Positions 25,781 through 33,888 of a stretch of 64,000 nucleotides of DNA are shown piece by piece. The position numbers and the translations under genes are program-made. Every line of letters starts with the position of its first letter. Position 1 is the stretch's first letter. The stretch spans positions 62,001-126,000 of the forward strand of contig JAFYMG010000014.1 of assembly GCA_017556705.1 (NCBI GenBank). Reading direction: 5' to 3'. The notes under the pieces were generated by a model, which ran no database searches, was not told where the DNA came from, and saw nothing but the letters and a program-made list of their open reading frames with translations. This DNA comes from Paludibacteraceae bacterium. GTDB taxonomy: Bacteria > Bacteroidota > Bacteroidia > Bacteroidales > Paludibacteraceae.

Positions 25781-28369
25781 ATGAAGCAATTTGATTGGAA
25801 AAAAATTCTGCCATACGCTGTGGCTATTGTAGCCTTTGTGGCAGTAGCAATGATTTATTGCGCTCCTGCGTTGGAGGGCAAGGTGCTAGTACAGGGTGAT
25901 GTTAACAATTGGAAAGGTGCAGCACAAGAGGCACGCGCGTACTATGATGCCAATGGTACACGCACATGGTGGACCAACTCCATGTTTGGCGGTATGCCAA
26001 CTTACCAGATCACAGGTAGTCTGCCATCAGGCGAAGTACGCAATGGTATGGCCAAGATAGCTCACCTAGGTATGGAAGGTGGTTGGGAAGCTATTGGTAT
26101 TATCTTTGCATACTTCTTTGGATTCTTCCTAATGCTTCGTTGTTTCAAGGTTAATCCATGGCTGAGCATTATAGGTGGCTTAGCCATAGGTTTTTCGACA
26201 TACTTTTTCTTGATCATCCCCGCAGGACACGTTACTAAAGCAGTTGCGTTGGGCTTTTTAGCACCTGTGATAGGTGGATTCTATGCTATCTTCCGCAAGC
26301 AATATTGGCTAGGTGCACCGCTCATAATGCTTTACGGAATCATGAGCATTAACCTCCATCCACAGATGACCTTTTATATTTTTATGCTGATAGGGGTGTT
26401 AGCGTGTGCTGAACTCTATATCCATATTAAAGACAAAGCTTGGAAAGATTTAGGTATATCACTTGGCGTGTTGGCATTGAGTCTGCTGCTGGTGGTGGGC
26501 ACAAAGGTCAGCTGGTTGGAGATGAATCAGTCCTACCTCAAGGAAACCATGCGAGGTGGACATTCAGAACTAACCTCCAACAGCGATAGCGGTCCAACTT
26601 CTCACAGCAATAGCGGTCTCAGTCTTGACTATGCTACCGCATGGAGTTATGGTGTAGATGAGACCATGACTTTCCTTATCCCTAACTGGGAAGGTGGTGC
26701 AAGCGGCTATAACGTGGGTGCGAAGTCAGATCTTTGTGAGACAATGATCAAGAATCGTGTGCCTAAACGATCGGCGGAGCAGTTCTGTGAGCAAGTACCT
26801 ACCTATCGCGGAGAGAAAGCTTTCACGAGTGGTCCTGTGTATATGGGAGCGATCATCTGCTTCCTTTTTGTTTTGGGATTATTGATTGTACCAGGACCTT
26901 ACAAGTGGGCACTATTGGTGGCTACACTCTTTTCTGTAGCATTGGCGTGGGGTAGAAATATGATGTGGCTGACAGAGTTGTTCTTCAACTACTTCCCGAT
27001 GTACAATAAGTTCCGTGCGGTGGAGAGTATACTCGTGGTAGCTGAAATAACAATGCCATTGCTGGGTATCCTCGCTTTGCAACAGATAGTGGATAAGAAG
27101 ATTGCATGGGAGAAACTGCGTGTTAATATGTTTATAGCAGCTGGTATTACTGCGGGTTTATGTCTTTTCTTTGCTCTCTTTACGGGCATAGTGGATGTAA
27201 CAAGCAGTTATGATGCACAATGGGTGAACCAAGTGCCCGCTTGGCTAAGAGATGCCATCTACGACGAGCGAATAGCCATGATTAAGGCCGATGCTTGGCG
27301 TTCATTTATCTTCATCGCATTGGGCTTTGCAATTATTTTCTGGTACGCATGGAAATCTCAATCTCTAAACACTAAACACTCAACTCTAAACTACGCACTA
27401 TATGCTGCCCTAGCAGCATTAGTATTAGCAGACATGCTACCCGTGAATAAGCGCTTCTTCGGCAATAACCATTTTGTAAAGGCAAAGGATGCGGAGGCGT
27501 ATTTTGCAATGCAGCCATATGAGCAGGAGATATTGCAAGATAAAGACCCTAACTTCCGCGTGTTGAATCTCGCTACCAATACCTTCAACGATGCGCGCAC
27601 GAGTTACCGACTCAAATCCATTGGAGGTTATTCTGCTGCAAAATTGCGCCGTTATCAAGACTTGATTGATGAGCATATCTCTGAGGAGATGAATCCGCTG
27701 ATGCAAACGGTGATGCGCACACAAGGATTTATGTTGCCAGATGCGAACGAAGGCAAGGACTTCCCTGTGCTGAATATGCTAAATATGAAGTACGCCATTG
27801 TGCCATTGCAAGGAGGTAAGCAAGCACCAGTATATAATCCATATGCGATGGGGAATTGTTGGTTTGTGGATGAGGTAATCATGGTAGATACGCCAGACGA
27901 GGAGTGTGCAGTATTAAGCACATTGGACTTGCATAAGCAAGCTGTGGCAGACAAGAAGTTTGCAGAGGCATTGGATATTACCAAACCAGAAGTGACACCA
28001 TTGATGGCATTTGATACAACACTCATAGAGTTGACTTCGTATGCACCTAATTGCTTGAAATACGAGGCAATAACTGAGCGAAATAAGGTAGCAGTCTTTT
28101 CTGAGATTTACTACCCATACGATTGGCACTTATATGTGGTGAATACGAATGGCGAAAAAATGGAGATACCTCTCGCTCGCGTGAATTATACATTGCGTGC
28201 TGCGGTGATTCCTGCCGGTCATCATCAACTCATCATGGAGTTTACTCCTCATGCCGTTAAGACGGATAGATGGTGCATGGTCTTGATGGTCTTAGCTCTG
28301 TTGCTCAGTATGGGCGGTTTGACCTATCCATTATGGAAAAACAAACTATATTTTAATAGAAAAAGATAA
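25781..28369 (+). CDS. YfhO-like multi-pass membrane protein
   Basis: 862 residues from MKQFDWKK; the longer frame runs back through the 10-bp array and is rejected. About twelve membrane helices, a large extracytoplasmic part, and a C-terminal beta-rich region ending in a last helix (YTLRAAVIPAGHHQLIMEFTP). This matches the YfhO family (GT-C-like fold, a possible glycosyltransferase of envelope polymers); the conserved early motifs GDVNNWKG and FGGMPTYQ are seen. Residues 260-285 (SNSDSGPTSHSNSG) are coded by an eroded modular hairpin element and residues 528-538 (SLNTKHSTLNY) by a 7-bp array, both in frame. Confidence 0.85.
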   Translation: MKQFDWKKILPYAVAIVAFVAVAMIYCAPALEGKVLVQGDVNNWKGAAQEARAYYDANGTRTWWTNSMFGGMPTYQITGSLPSGEVRNGMAKIAHLGMEGGWEAIGIIFAYFFGFFLMLRCFKVNPWLSIIGGLAIGFSTYFFLIIPAGHVTKAVALGFLAPVIGGFYAIFRKQYWLGAPLIMLYGIMSINLHPQMTFYIFMLIGVLACAELYIHIKDKAWKDLGISLGVLALSLLLVVGTKVSWLEMNQSYLKETMRGGHSELTSNSDSGPTSHSNSGLSLDYATAWSYGVDETMTFLIPNWEGGASGYNVGAKSDLCETMIKNRVPKRSAEQFCEQVPTYRGEKAFTSGPVYMGAIICFLFVLGLLIVPGPYKWALLVATLFSVALAWGRNMMWLTELFFNYFPMYNKFRAVESILVVAEITMPLLGILALQQIVDKKIAWEKLRVNMFIAAGITAGLCLFFALFTGIVDVTSSYDAQWVNQVPAWLRDAIYDERIAMIKADAWRSFIFIALGFAIIFWYAWKSQSLNTKHSTLNYALYAALAALVLADMLPVNKRFFGNNHFVKAKDAEAYFAMQPYEQEILQDKDPNFRVLNLATNTFNDARTSYRLKSIGGYSAAKLRRYQDLIDEHISEEMNPLMQTVMRTQGFMLPDANEGKDFPVLNMLNMKYAIVPLQGGKQAPVYNPYAMGNCWFVDEVIMVDTPDEECAVLSTLDLHKQAVADKKFAEALDITKPEVTPLMAFDTTLIELTSYAPNCLKYEAITERNKVAVFSEIYYPYDWHLYVVNTNGEKMEIPLARVNYTLRAAVIPAGHHQLIMEFTPHAVKTDRWCMVLMVLALLLSMGGLTYPLWKNKLYFNRKR
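26570..26623 (+). repeat. Eroded modular hairpin element inside the YfhO-like gene
   Basis: Two copies of ACAGCRATAGCGGTCY, 28 bp apart, resemble the right arm of the arg-cluster elements (AACAGCGACATAGTCGCG, GGTCCAACA). Read in frame. Confidence 0.6.
27365..27392 (+). repeat. 7-bp array inside the YfhO-like gene
   Basis: CTAAACA twice, then CTCAACT and CTAAACT: four 7-mers read in frame. The third unit has C where the others have A (TAA to TCA), and in this frame the consensus would be a stop codon. Confidence 0.8.
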
Positions 28370-28435
28370 CCGACAACCAACAAAATAATGCCTAATGGGC
28401 AAATTTAAAGTAAACAATAACAAATCATAAATACA

Positions 28436-30163
28436 ATGATTCATTTTAACATTGAGGTAGCTTCGGAGAAGCACATTCCTTATGTAGCAGAGATTCTGCA
28501 AACAATAGAAGAAGCTGCTAAAGACCGCGGTACAGGTATCGCAAAGCGTAATCCAGAATATGTTGCGCAGAAGATGCGTGAGGGCAAAGCAGTTATCGCT
28601 ATGGATGGCGATAAGTTTGCTGGTTTTAGTTATGTAGAGTGCTGGGACCATGGACACTTTGTAGCGAACTCTGGTCTTATCGTTAAGCCAGAATACCGTC
28701 ACATGGGACTCGCTAAGCAAATCAAAACCCGCATCGTAGAACTCTCACAAGAGTTGTTTCCTAATGCAAAAATCTTCTCCCTCACTACCGGCGCAGCCGT
28801 AATGAAGATGAATACCGAATTGGGCTTCAAACCAGTCACCTTCCAAGATCTAACGAATGATCCTAAGTTTTGGAAGGGTTGCGAAAGCTGTGTAAACTAC
28901 GATGTGCTTTGCCGCAATAATTTTGAGCGTTGCCTTTGCACTGGTCTATTGTTTGAGCCACCTCATAAGAAGCGTGTGGTAGTAGCTTATAGTGGTGGTT
29001 TGGATACCTCCTACACCGTGATGTATCTCGCCAAAGAGCTTGGCTACGAAGTACACGCCGTATGTGCTAATACGGGCGGTTTCAGTGCGGAGCAACTTCG
29101 CCAAAACGAGGAGAACGCCTATAAACTTGGTGCTGTACGCTACGAGACCCTTGATGTACAACAAGAATACTACGACAAGAGTATCCGCTATATGGTATAT
29201 GGTAATGTGCTCCGCAATGGCACTTACCCTATCTCTGTATCTTCTGAACGTATCTTCCAGGCCCTTGCTATTGCTCGCTACGCTCGCGAAGTAGAAGCAG
29301 ACGCTATTGCACACGGCTCTACAGGTGCTGGTAATGATCAAGTACGCTTTGACATGACCTTCCTCGTAGCTGCTCCTGGCGTAGAGATTATCACTCTCAC
29401 TCGCGACAAGGCTCTCACCCGTCAAGAGGAGATTGATTATCTCAACGAGCACGGTTTTGCAGCAGACTTCGAGAAACTCAAATACTCTTACAACGTAGGC
29501 CTCTGGGGCACCAGTATCTGCGGTGGCGAGATCCTCGATAGCAAACAAGGCTTGCCAGAGAGCGCATACCTCAAGCAAGTGACCAAAGACGGCGAGGAGG
29601 ATATCGTACTCGAGTTCAAGAATGGCGAATTGGTTGGCGTCAACGGCACAACCTACGAGGACGGTGTGAAGGCTATCCAAGCAGTGGAAGAGATTGCTGC
29701 ACCTTATGGCATTGGTCGTGATATGCACGTGGGCGATACCATCATCGGTATCAAAGGTCGTGTGGGCTTTGAGGCTGCTGCGCCTATGCTCATTATCTCT
29801 GCGCATAAGTTCCTCGAGAAGTTCACTCTCTCTAAATGGCAACAATACTGGAAAGACCAAGTGGCGAACTGGTACGGTATGTTCCTCCACGAGAGCCAAT
29901 ACAAGGAGCCTGTCATGCGTGATATCGAGGCGATGCTCGAATCTAGCCAACGCAATGTGAACGGCAAAGTGACCATGCACTTGCGTCCATATATGTTTGA
30001 GACCGTAGGCGTAGATTCCAAAGACGACCTCGTAAAAACCAAACTCGGCGAGTACGGCGAGATGCAAAAGGGTTGGACCTCAGAGGAAGCTAAGGGCTTC
30101 ATCAAAGTCCTCTCAACCCCTCTCCGCGTATATTACGCTAACCACGACGACGAAACATTATGA
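28436..30163 (+). CDS. argG: GNAT acyltransferase fused to argininosuccinate synthase
   Basis: 575 residues in one uninterrupted frame. Residues 1-160 form a GNAT domain (IVKPEYRHMGLAKQIKTRI is the acetyl-CoA loop) ending in a Cys-rich tail (GCESCVNYDVLC, CLCTGLLF). From about residue 178 a full-length ArgG follows, with the ATP-pyrophosphatase loop AYSGGLDTS near 184-192 and the ArgG motifs GNDQVRFD and GRVGFEAAAP. ArgG joins citrulline and aspartate. In Bacteroides, as I recall, the GNAT and argG are adjacent separate genes; here they are one polypeptide. The GNAT partner could be the glutamate N-acyltransferase missing from the pathway (inference). argC overlaps its stop by 4 nt. Confidence 0.93.
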   Translation: MIHFNIEVASEKHIPYVAEILQTIEEAAKDRGTGIAKRNPEYVAQKMREGKAVIAMDGDKFAGFSYVECWDHGHFVANSGLIVKPEYRHMGLAKQIKTRIVELSQELFPNAKIFSLTTGAAVMKMNTELGFKPVTFQDLTNDPKFWKGCESCVNYDVLCRNNFERCLCTGLLFEPPHKKRVVVAYSGGLDTSYTVMYLAKELGYEVHAVCANTGGFSAEQLRQNEENAYKLGAVRYETLDVQQEYYDKSIRYMVYGNVLRNGTYPISVSSERIFQALAIARYAREVEADAIAHGSTGAGNDQVRFDMTFLVAAPGVEIITLTRDKALTRQEEIDYLNEHGFAADFEKLKYSYNVGLWGTSICGGEILDSKQGLPESAYLKQVTKDGEEDIVLEFKNGELVGVNGTTYEDGVKAIQAVEEIAAPYGIGRDMHVGDTIIGIKGRVGFEAAAPMLIISAHKFLEKFTLSKWQQYWKDQVANWYGMFLHESQYKEPVMRDIEAMLESSQRNVNGKVTMHLRPYMFETVGVDSKDDLVKTKLGEYGEMQKGWTSEEAKGFIKVLSTPLRVYYANHDDETL

Positions 30164-31092
30164 TTCGAGTAGGTATAATAGGCGCAGCGGGCTATACAGC
30201 AGGCGAACTCATCCGTCTCTTGGTCAATCATCCAGAGGTGGAGATCACCTTTGCGCACTCCACTAGCAATGCAGGGCAACCATTTCATGCTGTACATACT
30301 GGTCTGATTGGCGACACCGAGCAATGCTTCTCTGATACATACGACCTCCACGCCATCGACGTGCTCTTCCTTTGCTCTGGTCACGGCAAGAGTACTGCTT
30401 TCTGGGCAGAGAACGAGTGTCCTGACACCTTGAAGATCATCGACCTAGCGCAAGACTATCGCGACGAACACGATGGTTATGTATATGGTTTGCCAGAACT
30501 CCAACGTAAGAAAATTTGTGGATGTACCAAACTCGCCAACCCAGGCTGCTTTGCTACCGCTATCCAACTGGCATTGCTGCCAATGATTGGTCGTACCACA
30601 GAGGCTAGTGTGACCGCGATTACAGGTTCTACGGGTGCTGGACAGAAGCCAACGGCTACCACCCACTTCTCTTGGCGCAACGATAATATGTCTGTTTATA
30701 AGGCCTTTACCCACCAGCATTTGTTGGAGATCGGCAGAAACACAGGCATGAAAGTGGAGTTCATCCCTATGCGTGGTGATTTCTCTCGTGGTATCATTGC
30801 GGCGGTAACAATGCCATTCGACGGCACTGCAGAACAGGCATACGAGCTCTATCGCCAATACTACAAGGATGCGGCTTTTACCCATGTCATCAACCGCGAA
30901 GTCAACCTCAAGGATGTGGTAAATACCAACAAGTGCGTGCTGCAAACACAAGTGCATGAGGGTAGGTTGCTTGTCACTTCTGTGATAGACAACCTGCTGA
31001 AAGGTGCCAGCGGCCAAGCATTGCAAAACATGAACCTGATGTTCGGATTGGATGAAAAAATGGGTTTGAACCTAAAAGCACTAGCTTTCTAA
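30160..31092 (+). CDS. argC: N-acyl-gamma-glutamyl-phosphate reductase
   Basis: 310 residues. NADP-binding GIIGAAGYTAGELIRLL at the N-terminus, catalytic Cys in LANPGCFATAIQLAL (near residue 129), and the FIPMRGDFSRGI segment with the C-terminal DNLLKGASGQALQNMNLM all match ArgC. It reduces the acyl-glutamyl phosphate made by ArgB to the semialdehyde. The start overlaps argG (ATGA). A 154-bp modular repeat separates it from argD. Confidence 0.95.
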   Translation: MIRVGIIGAAGYTAGELIRLLVNHPEVEITFAHSTSNAGQPFHAVHTGLIGDTEQCFSDTYDLHAIDVLFLCSGHGKSTAFWAENECPDTLKIIDLAQDYRDEHDGYVYGLPELQRKKICGCTKLANPGCFATAIQLALLPMIGRTTEASVTAITGSTGAGQKPTATTHFSWRNDNMSVYKAFTHQHLLEIGRNTGMKVEFIPMRGDFSRGIIAAVTMPFDGTAEQAYELYRQYYKDAAFTHVINREVNLKDVVNTNKCVLQTQVHEGRLLVTSVIDNLLKGASGQALQNMNLMFGLDEKMGLNLKALAF

Positions 31093-31096
31093 AAAA

Positions 31097-31250
31097 GATC
31101 GCCTTTGGCTGTTAGACCATTTCATTGTTAGATCACTTTGTTGCTAGAACGCCCTACGGGCTGATAGACTCAAGCAATCTAACAGGCGGAGCCGGTCCAA
31201 CAGAGAGCAAAGCGAACGGTCTAACATCTAACAGCGACATAGTCGCGATC
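31097..31250. repeat. Modular multi-hairpin element (TGTTAGAYC type) between argC and argD
   Basis: Ends are GATCGC (31097) and GCGATC (31245-31250), inverted. Left arm: stem-loops (GCCTTTGGC, ATTTCAT, ACTTTGT, GCCCTACGGGC) each followed by TGTTAGACC-like 9-mers. Right arm: GGTCYAACA-like 9-mers separated by GGCGGAGCC, GAGAGCAAAGC and GCGACATAGTCGC. The left and right spacers are reverse complements. Four bases downstream comes the argD start region. Confidence 0.92.
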
Positions 31251-31259
31251 GATAATATT

Positions 31260-32381
31260 ATGAAACTATTCGACGTATATTCACTCTTTGATGTGACACC
31301 AGTCAAGGCACAGGGCTGTCGCATTTGGGACGACAAAGGCCAAGAGTACCTTGACCTCTATGGCGGTCACGCCGTAATCAGTATCGGTCACACTCACCCA
31401 CACTATGTGGAGGTGCTTTCCGACCAGCTTAACAAAATCGGCTTCTACTCCAACTCCGTTCAAAATCCGCTTCAGGAACAATTGGCAGAGCGCCTCGGCA
31501 AACTCTGCGGTTACGAGGATTACACCCTTTTCCTCGATAACTCGGGTGCAGAGAGCAACGAGAACGCCCTCAAGTTGGCTTCTTTCCATACGGGCAAGAG
31601 CCGTGTGATAGCTTTTCGTCGCAGTTTCCACGGTCGCACTAGCGGAGCAGTGGCAGTGACGGATAATCCGAAGATCCAAGCGCCATTCAACCAATGCCAC
31701 CCAGTTACTTTCCTTGACCTCAACGATACGACAGCCGTAGAGCAAGAATTGGCGAAAGGCGATGTGGCAGCGGTGATTATCGAGGGTATTCAAGGTTGTG
31801 GCGGTATCCATGTGCCTATGACTGAGTTTATGCAATCGCTTCGCCAGCTTACCGAGCAATATGGTGCGGTGCTGATTTTGGATGAGATACAGAGTGGTTA
31901 TGGCCGAACAGGTAAATTCTTTGCCCACCAGTGGTATGGCATCCGTCCGGATATCATTACTATGGCAAAAGGTATGGCGAACGGTTTCCCATGTGGCGGT
32001 ATATTGATTTCTCCTATGTTTCAAGCCACGAAAGGTATGTTAGGAACTACCTTTGGTGGTAACTACCTAGCGATGGCAGCGGCATTGGCCGTATTGGATG
32101 TGATGGAGCAAGAGAACTTGGTAGAGAACGCTCACCAAGTCGGCGAATATATCTTGACCAACTTGCCCAAGAGCGATAAGATCAAGGAGGTTCGTGGCCG
32201 CGGTATGATGATCGGCATCGAGTTCCATGACAGCGTAGCTCCTATCCGCCAATCGCTATTGAAGGACTACCATATCTTCACCGGTGTCGCTGGCACGAAT
32301 ATGGTCCGCATTCTTGCACCACTGTGCTTGACCCAAGAGCAAGCCGACCGATTTATTAACGCACTAAAAGAAATCCTATGA
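31260..32381 (+). CDS. argD: N-acylornithine (acetyl or succinyl) aminotransferase
   Basis: 373 residues from the ATG at 31260; the frame is open backwards through the modular repeat, but alignment with ArgD begins at MKLFDVYSLFDVTPVKAQG. PLP class III fold: DNSGAESNENALKLA, the Asp of LILDEIQSG, the PLP lysine in ITMAKGMANGFPCGG, and FGGNYLAMAAALAV. It transaminates the acyl-glutamate semialdehyde. It overlaps argF' by ATGA. Confidence 0.94.
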   Translation: MKLFDVYSLFDVTPVKAQGCRIWDDKGQEYLDLYGGHAVISIGHTHPHYVEVLSDQLNKIGFYSNSVQNPLQEQLAERLGKLCGYEDYTLFLDNSGAESNENALKLASFHTGKSRVIAFRRSFHGRTSGAVAVTDNPKIQAPFNQCHPVTFLDLNDTTAVEQELAKGDVAAVIIEGIQGCGGIHVPMTEFMQSLRQLTEQYGAVLILDEIQSGYGRTGKFFAHQWYGIRPDIITMAKGMANGFPCGGILISPMFQATKGMLGTTFGGNYLAMAAALAVLDVMEQENLVENAHQVGEYILTNLPKSDKIKEVRGRGMMIGIEFHDSVAPIRQSLLKDYHIFTGVAGTNMVRILAPLCLTQEQADRFINALKEIL

Positions 32382-33343
32382 AATCATTCTTTCATGTACA
32401 AGATATAGGCGACTTGAACCTCGCACTAGAGGAAGCTCGCCAAGTGAAAGCCAATCCATACGCGTGGAAGCATTTGGGCGAGAACAAGACGATCATGCTC
32501 GTGTTCTTCAATTCATCGCTTCGCACTCGTCTCTCCTCACAAAAAGCAGCGCTCAACCTCGGCATGTCGCCTATCGTGCTCAATATCGGGCAAGATAGTT
32601 GGCAACTCGAAACCGAACTCGGCGTCATCATGGACGGCACCAAGAGCGAGCACTTGCGTGAGGCCATTCCTGTGATGGCAAGCTATTGCGACATCATCGG
32701 TGTGCGCTCGTTTGCAGGACTTACCGACCGCGAGTTTGACTATCAGGAGACTATCTTGCAGCAGTTTGTTCAATATGCAGGCAAGCCAGTTATCTCGCTT
32801 GAGTCAGCTACCGTGCACCCTTGCCAAGCCTTTGCTGATCTTATCACGATTGATGAGTATAAGGAAACCAAACGACCAAAGGTCGTTCTCACTTGGGCAC
32901 CTCACCCTAAGGCTTTGCCACAAGCAGTGCCTAACTCTTTTTCCGAGTGGATGAACGCCGCCGATGTGGACTTTGTCATCACCCATCCTAAGGGCTACGA
33001 ACTTGATCCACGCTTTGCGGGTAATGCTCGTGTAGAGTACGACCAGATGAAAGCATTGGAAGGCGCAGACTTCGTCTATGCCAAGAACTGGTCATGCCCT
33101 GGTGTAACAGAGCCTGAGAACTATGGTAAGATCCTCTCTAACGACCGTAGTTGGATGGTGGATGAGGCGCATATGGCAGTAACCAATAACGCACGTTTTA
33201 TGCACTGTCTGCCTGTTCGCCGCAATGTCATCGTAAGCGATGGTGTGATCGATTCTGAACGCTCTATCGTCATCCCCGAGGCAGCCAATCGTGTGACTAG
33301 TATCCAAGTCGTAATGAAACGTATGCTGGAGAGTTTGAAGTAA
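32378..33343 (+). CDS. N-acylornithine carbamoyltransferase (ArgF')
   Basis: 321 residues. Carbamoyl-phosphate loop FFNSSLRTRLSSQKAA (residues 43-58), the long DIIGVRSFAGL segment, and HCLPVRRN near the C-terminus are the hallmarks of the acyl-ornithine carbamoyltransferases of Bacteroidetes and Xanthomonas. Compared from memory with the Bacteroides fragilis succinylornithine enzyme, position 90 (Pro there, Glu at the matching site of the acetyl enzyme) is Ser here in MDGTKSEHL, so acyl specificity is open. The pathway needs ArgE to remove the acyl group after carbamoylation; argE lies 5 kb downstream. Followed by a good terminator. Confidence 0.9.
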   Translation: MKSFFHVQDIGDLNLALEEARQVKANPYAWKHLGENKTIMLVFFNSSLRTRLSSQKAALNLGMSPIVLNIGQDSWQLETELGVIMDGTKSEHLREAIPVMASYCDIIGVRSFAGLTDREFDYQETILQQFVQYAGKPVISLESATVHPCQAFADLITIDEYKETKRPKVVLTWAPHPKALPQAVPNSFSEWMNAADVDFVITHPKGYELDPRFAGNARVEYDQMKALEGADFVYAKNWSCPGVTEPENYGKILSNDRSWMVDEAHMAVTNNARFMHCLPVRRNVIVSDGVIDSERSIVIPEAANRVTSIQVVMKRMLESLK

Positions 33344-33371
33344 TTCTCTCTTTTGATATATCCCAACAATT

Positions 33372-33405
33372 CGCCATTTCTTCAGAGAGATGGCGTTTGT
33401 TTTTG
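33372..33405 (+). terminator. Terminator after argF'
   Basis: CGCCAT (33372-33377) and ATGGCG (33390-33395) followed by TTTGTTTTTG. It ends the first half of the arginine cluster. Confidence 0.8.
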
Positions 33406-33464
33406 TATTATTGGATAGTGCCGTACAGGGTAGGTACGACCGCCAGATGAATGAGTATTGGCAA

Positions 33465-33832
33465 AAGTGCTTTTTGTTAAGATTTCCTTCCTTTATTCCT
33501 TGTATATATGCTCCGTGTAAAAGACCAAGGAGAAACCAAAGAAGAACCAAGAAACGACCAAAGAACTCCAAATCATTAAAAAGTGCTTTTTATTAAGATT
33601 GCCGTCTCTTTTACCTCTCTTATACCTTGCCTATTTCCACCGAGAGAACACCGACAGACGACCGAGAAAACTCCGACTCAACTCTCTGCCTCTCCAAAAG
33701 CACTTTTCTTAAGATTGGCTTCCTAAAAAAGTTGACTGAGATCCTGAATAGGTTGCCTCTGTTCCTGAAAAAGTTGCCTTATATTCCTCGCCTCTACATC
33801 TTACACTTTACACCCTACACCAGAAAAATCGC
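33465..33832 (+). repeat. Three 116-bp units: constant head plus variable 11-bp arrays
   Basis: TTAAGATT lies at 33477, 33593 and 33709, exactly 116 bp apart twice. The first two heads are AAGTGCTTTTTGTTAAGATT and AAGTGCTTTTTATTAAGATT; the third is AAGCACTTTTCTTAAGATT. After each head come 11-bp arrays with unit-specific consensus: pyrimidine-rich then CCAAAGAAGAA-like (33524-33567); ACCTCTCTTAT-like then ACCGAGAGAAC-like (33638-33692); and CCTGAAAAAGT/TGCCTCTGTT-like (33722-33787). A 7-bp array (CTACATC TTACACT, then TTACACC CTACACC) follows at 33794-33821. No gene crosses the block. Confidence 0.9.
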
Positions 33833-33850
33833 TCCATAAAGCGATTTTAT

Positions 33851-33881
33851 TTGTTCAATCCAAAATAATTCACTACCTTTG
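33851..33881 (+). promoter_or_regulatory. Promoter for the structured RNA candidate
   Basis: TTG (33851-33853) and TACCTTTG (33874-33881), 20-nt spacing; no protein gene starts for 350 bp downstream. Confidence 0.85.
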
Positions 33882-33888
33882 CAGTCGA

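Noticed and set aside
31125-31259. Longer argD start through the modular repeat
   Set aside because: The added residues are repeat-encoded and not ArgD sequence; the ATG at 31260 starts the conserved part.
33465-33832. Possible CRISPR-like array (regular 20-bp heads)
   Set aside because: Only three heads, 96-bp intervals that are themselves 11-bp periodic, no cas genes in the window.
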